Under the pieces are notes generated by a model. The model ran no database searches. It was not told the DNA's origin and worked only from the letters and a program-made list of their open reading frames with translations. 64,000 nt of DNA from Ilyomonas sp965247435 (GTDB taxonomy: Bacteria; Bacteroidota; Bacteroidia; Chitinophagales; Chitinophagaceae): contig OZ252019.1 of NCBI GenBank assembly GCA_965247435.1, positions 1,798,001 to 1,862,000 on the forward strand, written 5' to 3'. A program made the translations under genes and the position numbers. Below, piece after piece: positions 51,886-60,132 of the stretch (within the stretch, counting starts at the first letter, position 1; every line of letters begins with the position of its first letter).

Positions 51886-52878
51886 ATGCTTTACACAGCA
51901 AATGCTGAACGCTACAACACCATGCAGTACCGCCGTTGCGGCAAAAGCGGCGTTTTATTACCGGCAATCTCCTTAGGCCTCTGGCACAATTTCGGCGGCG
52001 TGGACGTATATGAAAATTACCGGAGTATCCTGCGCGCCGCTTTCGACAACGGGATTACACATTTTGACCTGGCAAACAACTATGGCCCGCCGCCCGGCTC
52101 TGCCGAAGAGAACTTTGGGCACATTCTTAAATTAGACTTCCGCAGCTACCGCGACGAGCTGATTATATCAAGCAAAGCCGGCTATCGCATGTGGGACGGA
52201 CCCTATGGTGAATGGGGTTCTAAAAAATACCTTGTGGCAAGCCTCGATCAAAGCCTGAAGCGTATGGGGCTGGAGTACGTAGATATTTTTTACAGCCACC
52301 GGCCGGATCCTAATACGCCTATGGAAGAAACAATGATGGCGCTCGATCTTATTGTAAAGCAAGGCAAAGCCTTATATGCAGGCATCTCCAACTACAGTGC
52401 AGACGAAGCTGCCAGGGCGATAGCGATATTAAAAGAATTAGGAACGCCCTGCCTCCTACACCAGCCCAAGTACAGCATGTTCGAGCGCTGGGTAGAAGGA
52501 GGCCTGTTAGATGTATTGGAGCAAAACGGTGTCGGCTGTATTCCTTTCTCGCCGCTTGCGCAAGGATTATTAACCAACAAATACCTGCATGGTATTCCGC
52601 AGGATTCGAGAGCACATAAATCATCCGGCTTTTTGCAGGAAAGCCAGGTAACGCCGGAAGCAGTAGGCAAAGCACAAAAGCTGAATGATCTGGCGCAGCA
52701 ACGCGGGCAAACACTTGCTGAAATGGCCATTGCATGGCTCCTGAAAGACCCGCGTGTTACTTCTGTTTTAATTGGCGTAAGCAAAGTGCAGCAACTGCAT
52801 GATTGCCTGAATGCATTGAAGAATACCACCTTTGAAAAAGAAGAGCTGGATAAAATTGAAGACATTCTAAAAGGATAA
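51886..52878 (+). CDS. aldo/keto reductase, L-glyceraldehyde 3-phosphate reductase type
   Basis: A 330-residue NADPH-dependent reductase. The catalytic tetrad regions are visible: FDLANNYGPPPGSAEENFG (Asp and Tyr), SSKAGYRM (Lys) and YSHRPD (His). The insert YGPPPGSAEENFG and the sequence RYNTMQYRRCGKSGVLLPAI near the start match the YghZ/GAP reductase branch. Possible substrates include L-glyceraldehyde 3-phosphate and methylglyoxal. It stands alone after a TTAAT-rich intergenic motif. Confidence 0.92.
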   Translation: MLYTANAERYNTMQYRRCGKSGVLLPAISLGLWHNFGGVDVYENYRSILRAAFDNGITHFDLANNYGPPPGSAEENFGHILKLDFRSYRDELIISSKAGYRMWDGPYGEWGSKKYLVASLDQSLKRMGLEYVDIFYSHRPDPNTPMEETMMALDLIVKQGKALYAGISNYSADEAARAIAILKELGTPCLLHQPKYSMFERWVEGGLLDVLEQNGVGCIPFSPLAQGLLTNKYLHGIPQDSRAHKSSGFLQESQVTPEAVGKAQKLNDLAQQRGQTLAEMAIAWLLKDPRVTSVLIGVSKVQQLHDCLNALKNTTFEKEELDKIEDILKG

Positions 52879-52910
52879 CAACCGCTTTTGTCATGGTAGA
52901 ACACTTACAG

Positions 52911-52940
52911 TATAGCCCGTGCTTTAAAGTACGGGCTATA
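52911..52940. repeat. 30-base near-palindrome after the aldo/keto reductase gene
   Basis: TATAGCCCGT (52911-52920) and ACGGGCTATA (52931-52940) are perfect complements; the 10-base centre (GCTTTAAAGT) is itself almost symmetric. It could end transcription of the reductase gene, although the T tract is short. The right arm also carries the start of the engB -7 box. Confidence 0.6.
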
Positions 52941-52946
52941 CCTTTG
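52939..52946 (+). promoter_or_regulatory. candidate -7 box for engB
   Basis: TACCTTTG, an exact match to TAnnTTTG. It ends only 5 bases before the first ATG (52952), so the mRNA would be leaderless or nearly so. No -33 TTTG at the right distance. Confidence 0.45.
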
Positions 52947-52951
52947 CAGGT

Positions 52952-53587
52952 ATGATGATTACAAAAGCAGTTTACCTGATATCCAGTGCTTCGTACGAGC
53001 AGTGTCCGAAAGGCGATAAGCCGGAATATGCCTTCATCGGGCGCAGCAATGTAGGCAAGTCATCGCTTATTAATATGCTTTGCAACAATCAAAAGCTGGC
53101 TAAAACGTCGGCAGCGCCCGGCAAAACGCAGTTGATTAATCATTTTGCTATAGAAAGCACAGCTAAAGAAAAGGCGCCTCTAATAAAGTGGTATTTAGTT
53201 GATTTACCGGGTTACGGCTTTGCCAAAGTATCGCAAAGCAGCCGGCGGCGTTGGGAGCAAATGATAGAAAATTACCTGCGCAAGCGCGAAAACCTGTCGC
53301 ATGTGTTTGTGCTGATTGATGTGCGGCATGACCCGCAACATATAGACCTTGATTTTGTGAGCCAGTTAGACAAATGGCAAATCCCCTTCTCACTCATTTT
53401 TACCAAAGCCGATAAAGAAAAACCACTGGCCGTGCAACGGAATACACAGGCTTTCCTGGATGCATTAAAACAAACCTGGCAATTTTTACCGCAGCATTTT
53501 ATCAGCAGCGCCACTACCAAAACGGGCCGGGTTGAAATTCTGAATTTTATTGGTGAGAGTAATGCAACACTTTTACGCAAAGTGTAA
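52952..53587 (+). CDS. engB: ribosome-assembly GTPase EngB/YsxC
   Basis: A 211-residue GTPase that takes part in assembly of the large ribosomal subunit. G1 is GRSNVGKSS, G2 is in TSAAPGKTQ, G3 is DLPGYGFAKVS and G4 is FTKADKEK. Two ATG codons follow each other (52952, 52955). Length and layout are standard. Downstream gene is a small lipoprotein, 21 bases away. Confidence 0.95.
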   Translation: MMITKAVYLISSASYEQCPKGDKPEYAFIGRSNVGKSSLINMLCNNQKLAKTSAAPGKTQLINHFAIESTAKEKAPLIKWYLVDLPGYGFAKVSQSSRRRWEQMIENYLRKRENLSHVFVLIDVRHDPQHIDLDFVSQLDKWQIPFSLIFTKADKEKPLAVQRNTQAFLDALKQTWQFLPQHFISSATTKTGRVEILNFIGESNATLLRKV

Positions 53588-53608
53588 TCACTATCTAAAA
53601 GTTACTGT

Positions 53609-53977
53609 ATGAAAATTATGTTACCGGTTCTTTTTAGTGTAATAATATATAGTATGCTATCCTGTAACAAAGACAAAGTGCATCAGGTGCAGATTAGGAT
53701 TATTAATAATACATCAACTGTGGCTTCAGATGTTGTAATGGGTGGCCAGGTATGCGGTTCTGTTTTGCCGGGACAAACAACCCCGTATCATTATTTCAAT
53801 AATCTTATTGTTTCACCCATGCTCCTCTTCTATAATAATCAAAAACCGATTGAATATACTACAGGCATCTGTGGTACGCCGCCACCACCTTATCTGGACA
53901 ATGGCAAATATGTTTATACCATTACCAACGATAGCTCCGGGCAGCAAGGCTTCGGATTTACATTTACCAAAGAGTGA
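53609..53977 (+). CDS. small exported lipoprotein of unknown function
   Basis: A 122-residue protein with a signal and lipobox (IIYSMLSCNKD), then a beta-rich domain with two Cys residues (GGQVCGSVLPG, GICGTPPPPY) that might form a disulfide. It ends FTFTKE and its stop codon is directly next to the stop of the convergent hydrolase gene. No family recognised. Confidence 0.65.
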   Translation: MKIMLPVLFSVIIYSMLSCNKDKVHQVQIRIINNTSTVASDVVMGGQVCGSVLPGQTTPYHYFNNLIVSPMLLFYNNQKPIEYTTGICGTPPPPYLDNGKYVYTITNDSSGQQGFGFTFTKE

Positions 53978-54808
53978 TTATTTTATTCTTTCTTTTAAGA
54001 ACGCAATTTCTTTTGCATAAGCATCGTCTCTTGCTGCCTTATCAAATACAGGGTTACTCGGGTTAGCAAATGCATGGTTGGCATCATACTCATACACTTT
54101 TACATTTTTGCCTGCGGCTTCCATATTCTGCCGGAAAGTATCTACCACTCCGGGTGTTATCCACTTATCTTTCTTTGCAAAAAAGCCAATTACATCGCAA
54201 TCTAAAGTCTTTAACCGGTTTACGTCTTTTTCCGGCATGCCATAATACATAATGCAACCCTCTACCTGTTTGCCGCCTGCCAATGCTGTTTGCAGACTCC
54301 AGCCACCACCAAAGCACCAGCCAAGAGTAAACACACGGGCACTGCTTCCAACATAGGAAAAAGCACCTTTAACAATATTCATAGCCCGGTCGTTTTGAAC
54401 GGCCTGCATCAATTTTACCGCATCATCGCTGGTGGCAGCAATTTTATTATCGTACAAATCCAGTGCAAGCACATTCACGCCCAATTCGTTGGATAACTTT
54501 TCAGATTCCATTTTTACATAGTCATTCAGTCCCCAGTATTCATGCACCACCAAAATATAATAGTTGCTCCTGTTGTCGGCCTTTATCTCAAAAGCGTGTG
54601 CAGTAGCGCCATCGGGCGTTTTATAATTAATGTCTTTGCCTTTTGCACTTTCATAAACAAAAGGTACCGGGTTTAAATGCGCCATTTTAAAGGCATTGCT
54701 ATTGCCCAATGCGGCAAAATTATCGGTGGCTTTTATACAACAGGCCGATTGCGCATTTGCCAAGCTATTAAACAAAGATGCCATAACAATTAATAACAGG
54801 TACTTCAT
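53978..54808 (-). CDS. exported dienelactone hydrolase family protein
   Basis: A 276-residue alpha/beta-hydrolase with a signal peptide (LLIVMASLFNSLANAQ). The catalytic triad of dienelactone hydrolase is visible: Cys in GWCFGG, Asp in AKKDKW and His in DANHAF. The block VVHEYWGLNDYVK is typical of the family. Being exported it probably works on an extracellular or periplasmic ester; the substrate is not known. Convergent with the small lipoprotein gene with no gap. Confidence 0.9.
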   Translation of the reverse strand: MKYLLLIVMASLFNSLANAQSACCIKATDNFAALGNSNAFKMAHLNPVPFVYESAKGKDINYKTPDGATAHAFEIKADNRSNYYILVVHEYWGLNDYVKMESEKLSNELGVNVLALDLYDNKIAATSDDAVKLMQAVQNDRAMNIVKGAFSYVGSSARVFTLGWCFGGGWSLQTALAGGKQVEGCIMYYGMPEKDVNRLKTLDCDVIGFFAKKDKWITPGVVDTFRQNMEAAGKNVKVYEYDANHAFANPSNPVFDKAARDDAYAKEIAFLKERIK

Positions 54809-55204
54809 AGATGTATTTTTTTAGAGATACAGTTTAATCCGGGCAGAAATTTTCTACCCTCAATTTTTAGAATTTTTGATATTATACAACTTGTTTGAGA
54901 ATATTACCGTAAAATTTTTGCACAACTTTTTCATTTGCAGATTTACTCACCTAATGTATATATTTTCAACACCTTTAGCTGTAGAAATCATGTATAATAC
55001 TACACTATCTTTTCCACAATAATAACAGCATCTTTTTTGCCATGCCATTTTAGTGTAGGTTTGCATGACCTTCGCATTTGAATACCGGGGCAAAAGTTTA
55101 TAGCCTGGTAATGCACCGGTCACCGTATTTCCTGGTTAACCAGCACCATTAATATTCCGGTTTTACATCAAAATAATTATAGTAAATTTTTTAAACCATA
55201 CGTT
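54809..55204. other. 396-base upstream region of pyrG and the dienelactone hydrolase gene
   Basis: A divergent intergenic region. It is AT-rich; TTTG and TA-rich segments occur near 54875-54920, but no full promoter consensus was found. No hairpin followed by a T tract that would suggest pyrG attenuation was recognised. Confidence 0.4.
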
Positions 55205-56857
55205 ATGGCTAAATATATTTTTGTAACAGGCGGCGTTACCAGCAGTTTAGGTAAAGGCATCATTGCCGCTTCGCTTGCCAAATTGCTGCAGTCAAGAGGA
55301 TTCCGGGTCACGATTCAAAAGTTTGATCCGTACATCAATGTAGATCCGGGTACTTTAAACCCATACGAGCACGGAGAATGTTTTGTAACAGAAGACGGCG
55401 CCGAAACGGATCTCGACTTAGGCCACTATGAGCGCTTTCTCAGCATCTTTACCTCGCAGGCCAATAATGTTACTACCGGCCGTATTTATCAAACGGTGAT
55501 TAACAAAGAACGCGAAGGCGCTTTCTTGGGCAAAACAGTGCAGGTGGTACCGCATATTACCGATGAAATAAAACGCCGTATGATGTTGCTGGGTAATGAT
55601 GGCCGGTATGATATTGTAATTACAGAAATAGGCGGCACCGTGGGCGATATCGAAAGCCTTCCGTTTATAGAGGCTGTACGCCAGTTACAGTGGGAGTTGC
55701 CGGATGATGATGTGGTGGTAATACACCTTACGCTGATTCCTTACCTGAAAGCTGCCAAAGAATTAAAGACAAAGCCCACGCAGCACAGTGTGAAGATGCT
55801 GAGCGAGACCGGCGTTCACCCGGATGTAATTGTATGCAGAACAGAAGAGGTGCTGAATTTAGAAATAAGGCGGAAGATAGCCCTCTTTTGTAATGTAAAA
55901 ACCGAAGCGGTAATTGAGGCGATGGATGCTTCTACCATTTATGAAGTGCCCCTGATGATGCTGAACGAGAAGCTGGATGTTTATTGCCTTAAAAAGTTAG
56001 GTATTTCCGTTTTTCCGGAAGCACAGTTGGAGAAATGGAAAGGCTTTATCGAGCGGTTAAATTATCCTAAAAGTAAAGTAACTATTGGATTGATTGGCAA
56101 ATACATCGAGCTGCAGGACGCTTACAAATCTATACTGGAAAGCTTTATACATGCAGGTGCGGTAAATGAGGTAAAAGTGGAAGTGGTAAATGTGCATAGC
56201 GAGTATATAACCGAAGACGATGTGGCCGAAAAGCTTGCCGGTCTCGACGGGCTGCTGGTGGCACCCGGATTTGGTAATCGCGGCATAGAAGGAAAAATAA
56301 TCGCGGTACAATATGCGCGCGAGCATGGGCTTCCTTTCTTCGGTATTTGCCTCGGTATGCAAATGGCAGTGATAGAATTTGCCCGCAATGTACTGGGTCT
56401 GCGCACAGCCCACTCTACAGAAATGGACGTAGCAACAAAAGACCCGGTGATAGATATGATGGAGGAACAGAAAAAAATTAAACTGATTGGTGGCACCATG
56501 CGCCTCGGCGCTTACCCGTGCGACCTGAAAGAAGGGTCCCTGGCGCAAAAAATATACGGCGAGCATCGTATAAGCGAAAGGCATCGTCACCGCTATGAAT
56601 TTAATAATGAATACCTGGACCTGTTTGAAAATAAAGGCATGATTGCCAGCGGTATAAACCCGGATACAAACTTGGTGGAAATTATAGAGCTGCCGGATCA
56701 TCCGTTTTTTATAGGTGTTCAGTATCATCCGGAGTTGAAGAGCACCGTAGAGCGCCCTTCACCTTTGTTTGTAAACTTTGTAGCCGCCGCCAAGCAGCAT
56801 AACGAAGACCGTACGATAATGCGGAAGCCGGTTTTGGAAGAAGCGGCTGTTAATTAA
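55205..56857 (+). CDS. pyrG: CTP synthase
   Basis: A 550-residue enzyme that makes CTP from UTP, ATP and glutamine. The synthetase domain begins KYIFVTGGVTSSLGKGIIAA with the P-loop, has DPYINVDPGTLNPYEHGE and the UTP-site block. The C-terminal glutamine amidotransferase has the nucleophile C382 in FGICLGMQ and the His/Glu pair in QYHPELKS. Length is standard (545 in E. coli). Followed by an intrinsic terminator. Confidence 0.97.
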   Translation: MAKYIFVTGGVTSSLGKGIIAASLAKLLQSRGFRVTIQKFDPYINVDPGTLNPYEHGECFVTEDGAETDLDLGHYERFLSIFTSQANNVTTGRIYQTVINKEREGAFLGKTVQVVPHITDEIKRRMMLLGNDGRYDIVITEIGGTVGDIESLPFIEAVRQLQWELPDDDVVVIHLTLIPYLKAAKELKTKPTQHSVKMLSETGVHPDVIVCRTEEVLNLEIRRKIALFCNVKTEAVIEAMDASTIYEVPLMMLNEKLDVYCLKKLGISVFPEAQLEKWKGFIERLNYPKSKVTIGLIGKYIELQDAYKSILESFIHAGAVNEVKVEVVNVHSEYITEDDVAEKLAGLDGLLVAPGFGNRGIEGKIIAVQYAREHGLPFFGICLGMQMAVIEFARNVLGLRTAHSTEMDVATKDPVIDMMEEQKKIKLIGGTMRLGAYPCDLKEGSLAQKIYGEHRISERHRHRYEFNNEYLDLFENKGMIASGINPDTNLVEIIELPDHPFFIGVQYHPELKSTVERPSPLFVNFVAAAKQHNEDRTIMRKPVLEEAAVN

Positions 56858-56874
56858 AATTGTTTTTTCGCTTA

Positions 56875-56920
56875 AAAAAAGAAGCCGGACTTAATAGCTG
56901 TTGGCTTCTTTTTTGTTTTT
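56875..56920 (+). terminator. intrinsic terminator after pyrG
   Basis: AAAAAAGAAGCC (56875-56886) pairs with GGCTTCTTTTTT (56903-56914) around a 16-base loop, then T-rich DNA. It lies 17 bases after the pyrG stop. Confidence 0.85.
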
Positions 56921-56956
56921 ATTATGCTTATTCACTAATCTACAAAAAGCATACTT

Positions 56957-57136
56957 ATGAAAACAAATACCGGTGTTAGTGCTGCTTCCAACAAAGCTGT
57001 AACCCACAATAACAGAGCAGAAAACAAAGACAATCTGGACAGCCGCAAAAATGAAGAGTTCGATTTGAAAGGCGACGATGTAACCCATAATAAAAAAGAT
57101 ACCCGGAACAACAAACCGAAAAAAAATAAGCACTAA
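56957..57136 (+). CDS. small hydrophilic protein, 59 residues
   Basis: An open frame from ATG 56957 to TAA 57134-57136. The protein begins MKTNTGVSAASNKAV and is rich in Asn, Lys, Asp and Thr with almost no hydrophobic residues; it contains FDLKGDDVTHNKKDTRNNK. It is expected to be unfolded. The frame lies after the pyrG terminator and before the histone-H1-like gene with a similar polar character, so both may be small stress or nucleic-acid-linked proteins. No family recognised. Confidence 0.55.
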   Translation: MKTNTGVSAASNKAVTHNNRAENKDNLDSRKNEEFDLKGDDVTHNKKDTRNNKPKKNKH

Positions 57137-57217
57137 CTGTGGATAAATGATTGTTGGCTGGCAAATGTTTTGATGCTTTAAAATAAATATTTACTAACCA
57201 TTTAAAACAAATTATTT

Positions 57218-57496
57218 ATGGCAAAGTATTCAAAAAAAAGCGGTGATAAAGTGCACGAAGAAATGCACGAGATGAAACAGGGAAAGCTGAAGAGCGGAAG
57301 AAGCGGAAAGAAGGTAACCAATCCGAAGCAAGCCATTGCAATAGGATTATCGGAAGCAAGGAAAGAAGGTGAAAACGTGCCTAAGAAAGCTGCTACCAAA
57401 AAAGCATCGCCAAAGAAGACTGTTACTAAGAAATCCGCCGCAAAAAAAGCATCTCCCAAGAAAGCGGCTACTAAAAAGACAGCCTCCAAAAGTTAG
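57218..57496 (+). CDS. DUF6496/histone-H1-like basic protein
   Basis: A 92-residue very basic protein. The N-terminal part (about 1-50) has HEEMHEMKQGKLKSGRSGKK and VTNPKQAIAIGLSEARKEG, the pattern of the small DUF6496 family; the C-terminal about 40 residues are Lys/Ala repeats (KKASPKKTVTKKSAAKKASP), as in bacterial histone-H1-like tails. It probably binds DNA or RNA electrostatically. A perfect 22-base hairpin follows. Confidence 0.82.
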   Translation: MAKYSKKSGDKVHEEMHEMKQGKLKSGRSGKKVTNPKQAIAIGLSEARKEGENVPKKAATKKASPKKTVTKKSAAKKASPKKAATKKTASKS

Positions 57497-57511
57497 TTTA
57501 AAAAATCACCA

Positions 57512-57557
57512 ACAAATACAAAAGCGTCTTTCAAATGAAAGACGCTTTTGTATTTGT
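57512..57557. terminator. 46-base perfect palindrome (22-base stem) after the H1-like gene
   Basis: The left arm 57512-57533 is exactly complementary to 57536-57557, with a 2-base loop. The core is AAAAGCGTCTTTCA and TGAAAGACGCTTTT. It should stop transcription of the H1-like gene and, in the other direction, of the oxidoreductase gene that ends at 57617. Confidence 0.82.
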
Positions 57558-57616
57558 ATATTTTGCCAGGCTACTATAAGTAAAAGTGTGCTGTTAGCTG
57601 CTGTTTGGTTTAACAA

Positions 57617-58945
57617 CTACTCATCACTCTTTGGCGGTGTGCCTCTAAAGGCATCCATCTTATCTATACGCTCAAGGTTTACTCTTTTTCCTTCGCGTGC
57701 ACTCTGATAAATGGCCTCCATTATTTTATGGTCTTGCAAACCTTCTTCGCCAGGCGTATATGGCGTTTGGTTATTCATTACGCACTGGGCAAAATGATCC
57801 AGCTCAAGCGCAAACTGGTCTTTGTCGGGTATAGCCGGATAGTGCTTAAACAGATTCTTACCTTCAGCATATTCTCCTTCAATCATCAGGCCTTTGTATG
57901 GAAAAGCAGGGTCTAAACCCATAGATGCACCCTTATCAGTTGCGCATTTATACCTCCTCGTTTCATGCACCCCATAGGAGGTAGAACAGTTTACCAGTGC
58001 CCCGCCGGGAAATCCCATTTGCCACAGCACCGCTTCCTCTACTTCTTTAAACCGCGGATCGTTGGGCGTGCTGTAGGTGATTGCATTTACCCACACCGGC
58101 TCTTCTCCCAGCAGGTAACGGCTGGTGTTTAAGCAGTACAATCCTATATCCGGCAAAGACCCGCCTCCAGACAGCGCCTTGTGCAGCCGCCATTGTGTAG
58201 GATCGCCAATATTCTGCGTGTTTACCAGTTCTATCAGTTTCGTATTGCCACGCTCTTTGCTGCGTACCCAGTCTTTCACAAATTTGTTTTTCGGCTCATA
58301 TTGTATGCGGTAGGCGATCATCAGTTTCACATTAGCCGCTTTGCAGGCTTCAATCATATTCTGCGCCTGCCTGCTGCTGCTTGCCATCGGCTTTTCGCAC
58401 AACACATGCTTGCCTGCTTTTGCCGCCCGCACGGTAAATTCCTCATGCATGCTGTTTGGCAACACAATATAGACCGCCTGTATATCACGGTTGTTTTTGA
58501 TAGTATCGAAGTTTTGATAATTATAAATATTAGCGGGCGGGATGCCATATTGCTGCGCAACCGTTGCTGCTTTTGCAGCATCGCCGCTTACCAGCGCCAC
58601 CGGTTTGGCGTATTTGCTGGCGCCAAAAGCAGGTAGTATCTGGTTAAGTGTTAAATGGCCCAGCCCTACAATCGCGTAGCCGACCCGCTTATCTGGCGGC
58701 ATCGGTGCAGGCGGATCGGGCTTTTGCTGCTCGGAAGGATCGTCTAAGGGAGGCAATTTTACAGGGGTTGGGTTGGGCGCCCCGGCATTCGCCGTTTGTG
58801 CTTCAGCAGCTCCAAAAGCGCCTAAACTTCCAATAAAGCCCGTAGCTACAATGCCCTTGCCTGCGTTACTTAAAAAAGATCTCCGGTCGTATTCCTTCCC
58901 GGCCAATACATTAGAAACCGGATGTGCATAATTTGTGTTTTCCAT
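57617..58945 (-). CDS. Gfo/Idh/MocA-family oxidoreductase with Tat signal
   Basis: A 442-residue NAD(P)-dependent oxidoreductase. It carries a twin-arginine signal (DRRSFLSNAGKGIVATGFIG), so the folded protein is exported. The Rossmann block is VGYAIVGLGHLTLNQILPAF, and the family motif EKPMA follows (VLCEKPMASS). The C-terminal domain has GGGSLPDIGLYCLNTSRYLL, close to glucose-fructose oxidoreductase. It should act on a sugar or cyclitol in the periplasm with bound NADP. Confidence 0.9.
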   Translation of the reverse strand: MENTNYAHPVSNVLAGKEYDRRSFLSNAGKGIVATGFIGSLGAFGAAEAQTANAGAPNPTPVKLPPLDDPSEQQKPDPPAPMPPDKRVGYAIVGLGHLTLNQILPAFGASKYAKPVALVSGDAAKAATVAQQYGIPPANIYNYQNFDTIKNNRDIQAVYIVLPNSMHEEFTVRAAKAGKHVLCEKPMASSSRQAQNMIEACKAANVKLMIAYRIQYEPKNKFVKDWVRSKERGNTKLIELVNTQNIGDPTQWRLHKALSGGGSLPDIGLYCLNTSRYLLGEEPVWVNAITYSTPNDPRFKEVEEAVLWQMGFPGGALVNCSTSYGVHETRRYKCATDKGASMGLDPAFPYKGLMIEGEYAEGKNLFKHYPAIPDKDQFALELDHFAQCVMNNQTPYTPGEEGLQDHKIMEAIYQSAREGKRVNLERIDKMDAFRGTPPKSDE

Positions 58946-59104
58946 TACTTGCTATTTCAGGTTAGCTATATGTTGCTCTAAAAATTATACCACAGTTACA
59001 GAATAGTTAAGTTAAGATAAACGCTATGCGGAGCAACTGTTTTATTGTACCAATAATTGCTTTTACAAGGCGCCATACATTAAACATTCGCTTATTTTGC
59101 AGCG

Positions 59105-60130
59105 ATGGGTTACTTCAGCGCTTTTCTTGCTGTATATAAGGAAATTAAACTGCAAAAGCAGTTTAATACAGCTTTTCTCATTCCCTATCTGAAGGAGCTG
59201 GAAGTGAAGTACGGCGGCACTTTCGGGCCGGAGCAGCGTAACAAAATCGTTGGCTATTACGGCCTGTTCATCACTGCTTTCCTTTGCAGCAGTTACAAAA
59301 GATTGTACGGAGAAACACTTACGGCACACGAAAGAAAGCGGGCTACTTTATTCGGCATTCTTACACCCGTAGGCGACGACCTGTTTGACGTTGACAAGCT
59401 GGCTATTGATGATATCTTTGCTATTACTTTTCATCCTGGCAACTATAAGGCTACTACATTCTCATCGCAGGTAGCAAAGGAAATACAAACGTACCTGCTG
59501 CAGCAGGTACCACATCCAGAAGCATACCGGCAAGCCTCCGCGGATGTGCTGAATATTCAGGCGGAAACAATCCGGCAAACAGATAAAAACATTAGTGACG
59601 CAGATCTGCAGCGCATCACTTATACCAAGGGTGCAGTATCGGTTGTTATTTACCACCAGTGTCTTAACGAACCCGCGGGCGGGCAAATGCTGGATGCTTT
59701 ATTCTACATCGGCAGCTTGTACCAGTTGGGCAACGATTTATTCGATTTGTACAAAGATGTCCGGGATAACATTTTTACACTTGTAAATACCTGTAAGGAC
59801 TTCCACTTCTTTAAAAAAGAATTTTTGAAAAGGGTAGCGCTGCAAAATGAGAAAATAATGGCCCTGCCGTACAACGAAAAAAGAAAGAAAGAGTTTTGTA
59901 TTGTGATGAATGCCATCAATGCACGCAGCCTCGTTGCTATTGATCAATTCATCCGCCTGCAACAAAAAGCTGGGGCGCCTGTTAACTGGCAGGAAATCAA
60001 CAGAAAAGACATGATTGTGGATATGGAAAAGCCACGCAATTTTTTTCGTTGGATGTATTATATCTACCACCTTCCGCTTATACACAAGTCTTCTCTGCTG
60101 ATAGAAGCGGGAAGAGGAGACATCGCATAA
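59105..60130 (+). CDS. class I isoprenoid-synthase-fold enzyme
   Basis: A 341-residue soluble, mainly helical protein with two Asp-rich metal motifs of class I isoprenoid enzymes. The first is DDLFD (91-95). The second, about 115 residues later, is GNDLFDLYKDVRDN (209-222), like the second motif of prenyl transferases and terpene synthases. Spacing and helix layout fit that fold. It lacks the usual signature blocks of polyprenyl synthase, phytoene synthase or known terpene cyclases, so the product cannot be named. Its stop codon is 2 bases before the ATG of the DxDD protein gene, so the two are translated together and probably act in the same pathway. Confidence 0.75.
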   Translation: MGYFSAFLAVYKEIKLQKQFNTAFLIPYLKELEVKYGGTFGPEQRNKIVGYYGLFITAFLCSSYKRLYGETLTAHERKRATLFGILTPVGDDLFDVDKLAIDDIFAITFHPGNYKATTFSSQVAKEIQTYLLQQVPHPEAYRQASADVLNIQAETIRQTDKNISDADLQRITYTKGAVSVVIYHQCLNEPAGGQMLDALFYIGSLYQLGNDLFDLYKDVRDNIFTLVNTCKDFHFFKKEFLKRVALQNEKIMALPYNEKRKKEFCIVMNAINARSLVAIDQFIRLQQKAGAPVNWQEINRKDMIVDMEKPRNFFRWMYYIYHLPLIHKSSLLIEAGRGDIA

Positions 60131-60132
60131 AA

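Noticed and set aside
54809..55204. Possible pyrG attenuator in the upstream region
   Set aside because: No G-tract leader or hairpin with T tract of the kind known for pyrG control was seen.
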